In this document: positions 63,451 to 64,000 of the stretch, piece after piece | Numbering within the stretch: position 1 is the stretch's first letter | How the letters are laid out: the number at the start of each line of letters is the position of its first letter | NCBI RefSeq assembly: GCF_004364325.1 | Contig: NZ_SOCP01000004.1 | Location: forward strand, 372,001 to 436,000 | Reading direction: 5' to 3' | Source: Actinophytocola oryzae | GTDB taxonomy: Bacteria > Actinomycetota > Actinomycetes > Mycobacteriales > Pseudonocardiaceae | DNA: 64,000 nucleotides | Notes under the pieces: model-generated | What the model was told of the DNA's origin: nothing | Seen by the model: the letters and a program-made list of their open reading frames with translations, nothing else | The model's database searches: none | Position numbers and translations under genes: made by a program

Positions 63451-64000
63451 ATGAGCGCGGCAGCGGTGGGAGCGACGAGGTTACTGATCCTCGACGGCTC
63501 AGTCGACCCGGACCCGGTGGTCGTCGGCGGCAAGGCGGCCGGTATCGCGCGCATGATCTCGGCCGGGTTCCCGGTGCCACCCGCGTTCGCGCTGTCCACT
63601 TCGGTGTGCCGCGAGTTCCTCGCCGAGGGCGACGGTGTCCTGGACGCGCTGTGGCCGCAAGTCCGTGCCGGGATGGCCTATCTGGAGCGGTGCAGCGGCA
63701 GGGGGTTCGGTTCGGCTGACGCGCCCCTGCTCGTCTCCGTGCGCAGCGGCGCGCCGACGAGCATGCCCGGCATGATGGACACCATCCTCAACCTGGGCCT
63801 GAACCAGGACATCGCGGACAGCCTGGCGCGCAGCCAGGGTGTGGAGTACGCACGCGACACCCGTCAGCGTTTCGAGCAGGTCTTCTGCGAGGTCGTCGGC
63901 GTCGACGACACCCCGGCCGATCCGTGGGTCCAGCTGCGTCTCGCGATCGCGGCGGTCTTCCGGTCCTGGCGCTCGCCGCGGGCCGTGGCCTACCGACGCA
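63451..64000 (+). CDS. ppdK: Pyruvate phosphate dikinase, N-terminal part (runs off the window)
   Basis: The first ~183 residues of the ATP-grasp domain: VGGKAAGIARMISAGFPVPP, LVSVRSGAPTSMPGMMDTIL, NLGLN, and later RFEQVFCEVVGVD. The motif VRSGAP-SMPGMMDT is diagnostic of PPDK, which interconverts pyruvate, ATP and Pi with PEP, AMP and PPi. ATG at 63451 follows AGGAG. The phosphohistidine and PEP domains lie outside the window. Confidence 0.93.
   Translation, partial: MSAAAVGATRLLILDGSVDPDPVVVGGKAAGIARMISAGFPVPPAFALSTSVCREFLAEGDGVLDALWPQVRAGMAYLERCSGRGFGSADAPLLVSVRSGAPTSMPGMMDTILNLGLNQDIADSLARSQGVEYARDTRQRFEQVFCEVVGVDDTPADPWVQLRLAIAAVFRSWRSPRAVAYRR

Overview
The window is high-GC, gene-dense DNA on which almost every strong coding frame shows GC-rich third positions. 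The content (two-domain SARP/AfsR regulator, snapalysin-type protease, tandem GH18 chitinases with fibronectin III linkers, terpene cyclase, many TetR/GntR regulators, LuxR-type two-component pair, Ser/Thr kinase, GTG/TTG starts, GTGA/ATGA stop-start overlaps) points to a filamentous actinobacterium, most likely of the Pseudonocardiaceae (Lentzea/Saccharothrix/Amycolatopsis-like). The genus is inference. No insertion sequence, CRISPR array, rRNA or tRNA was recognised.

Layout. 1-6.5 kb: a minus-strand operon SWIM protein > DUF5691 > MoxR ATPase > DUF5682 > VWA protein, like the E. coli yeh (YehQ/L/M/P) set, with repeated sequence in its gaps. 6.6-7.6 kb: HTH antitoxin-like gene with an upstream palindrome, tail to tail with a toxin-like gene. 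7.7-12 kb: HAD dehalogenase, aldo/keto reductase with divergent TetR, secreted snapalysin, EF-hand protein. 12-15.4 kb: a large secreted phosphodiester glycosidase/metallophosphoesterase fusion. 15.5-20.4 kb: a 5-oxoprolinase locus (pxpA, fused pxpBC, MHS-family transporter) bracketed by two near-identical sites next to a GntR/FCD gene, plus an internally deleted IclR regulator. 20.5-23.9 kb: two overlapping chitinase genes behind two dre-like (DasR-type) sites. 23.9-26.4 kb: TetR-aldo/keto reductase operon divergent from a SnoaL-like/VOC operon across two identical-arm operators.

26.7-31 kb: lipoprotein, SCO6745-like protein, PPC-domain protein, XRE regulator and two broken genes. 30.8-34.9 kb: AfsR/SARP regulator followed by a FAD monooxygenase. 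34.9-36.4 kb: debris of an ABC permease and a histidine kinase, then a cytochrome P450 lacking the usual I-helix motif, with a palindrome at its start. 36.8-41.7 kb: lipoprotein and metH, the latter behind a SAH-riboswitch-like leader that can compete with a Shine-Dalgarno-sequestering hairpin. 41.7-49.3 kb: quinone oxidoreductase, diguanylate cyclase, TAP-like hydrolase, two-component system with an 18-bp palindrome, EamA transporter. 49.5-54.4 kb: broken nucleotide-sugar dehydrogenase, secreted amidase, then a tightly coupled operon (44-aa membrane peptide, 59-aa peptide, 227-aa protein, DUF6895-like protein, serine hydrolase) that looks like an undescribed small-peptide system. 54.6-58.4 kb: membrane Ser/Thr kinase, a 17-codon upstream ORF followed by a GNAT acetyltransferase and a stand-alone second-type IF-1 gene, PH/SHOCT protein. 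58.5-59.3 kb: three truncated genes (sigma factor, MacB-like permease, AraC regulator) fused end to end. 59.6-64 kb: secreted protein, class I terpene synthase, UGT-type glycosyltransferase, winged-helix protein and the start of pyruvate phosphate dikinase.

Two themes stand out: an unusual density of gene remnants between intact operons, and many recognisable operators placed beside the regulators that probably read them.
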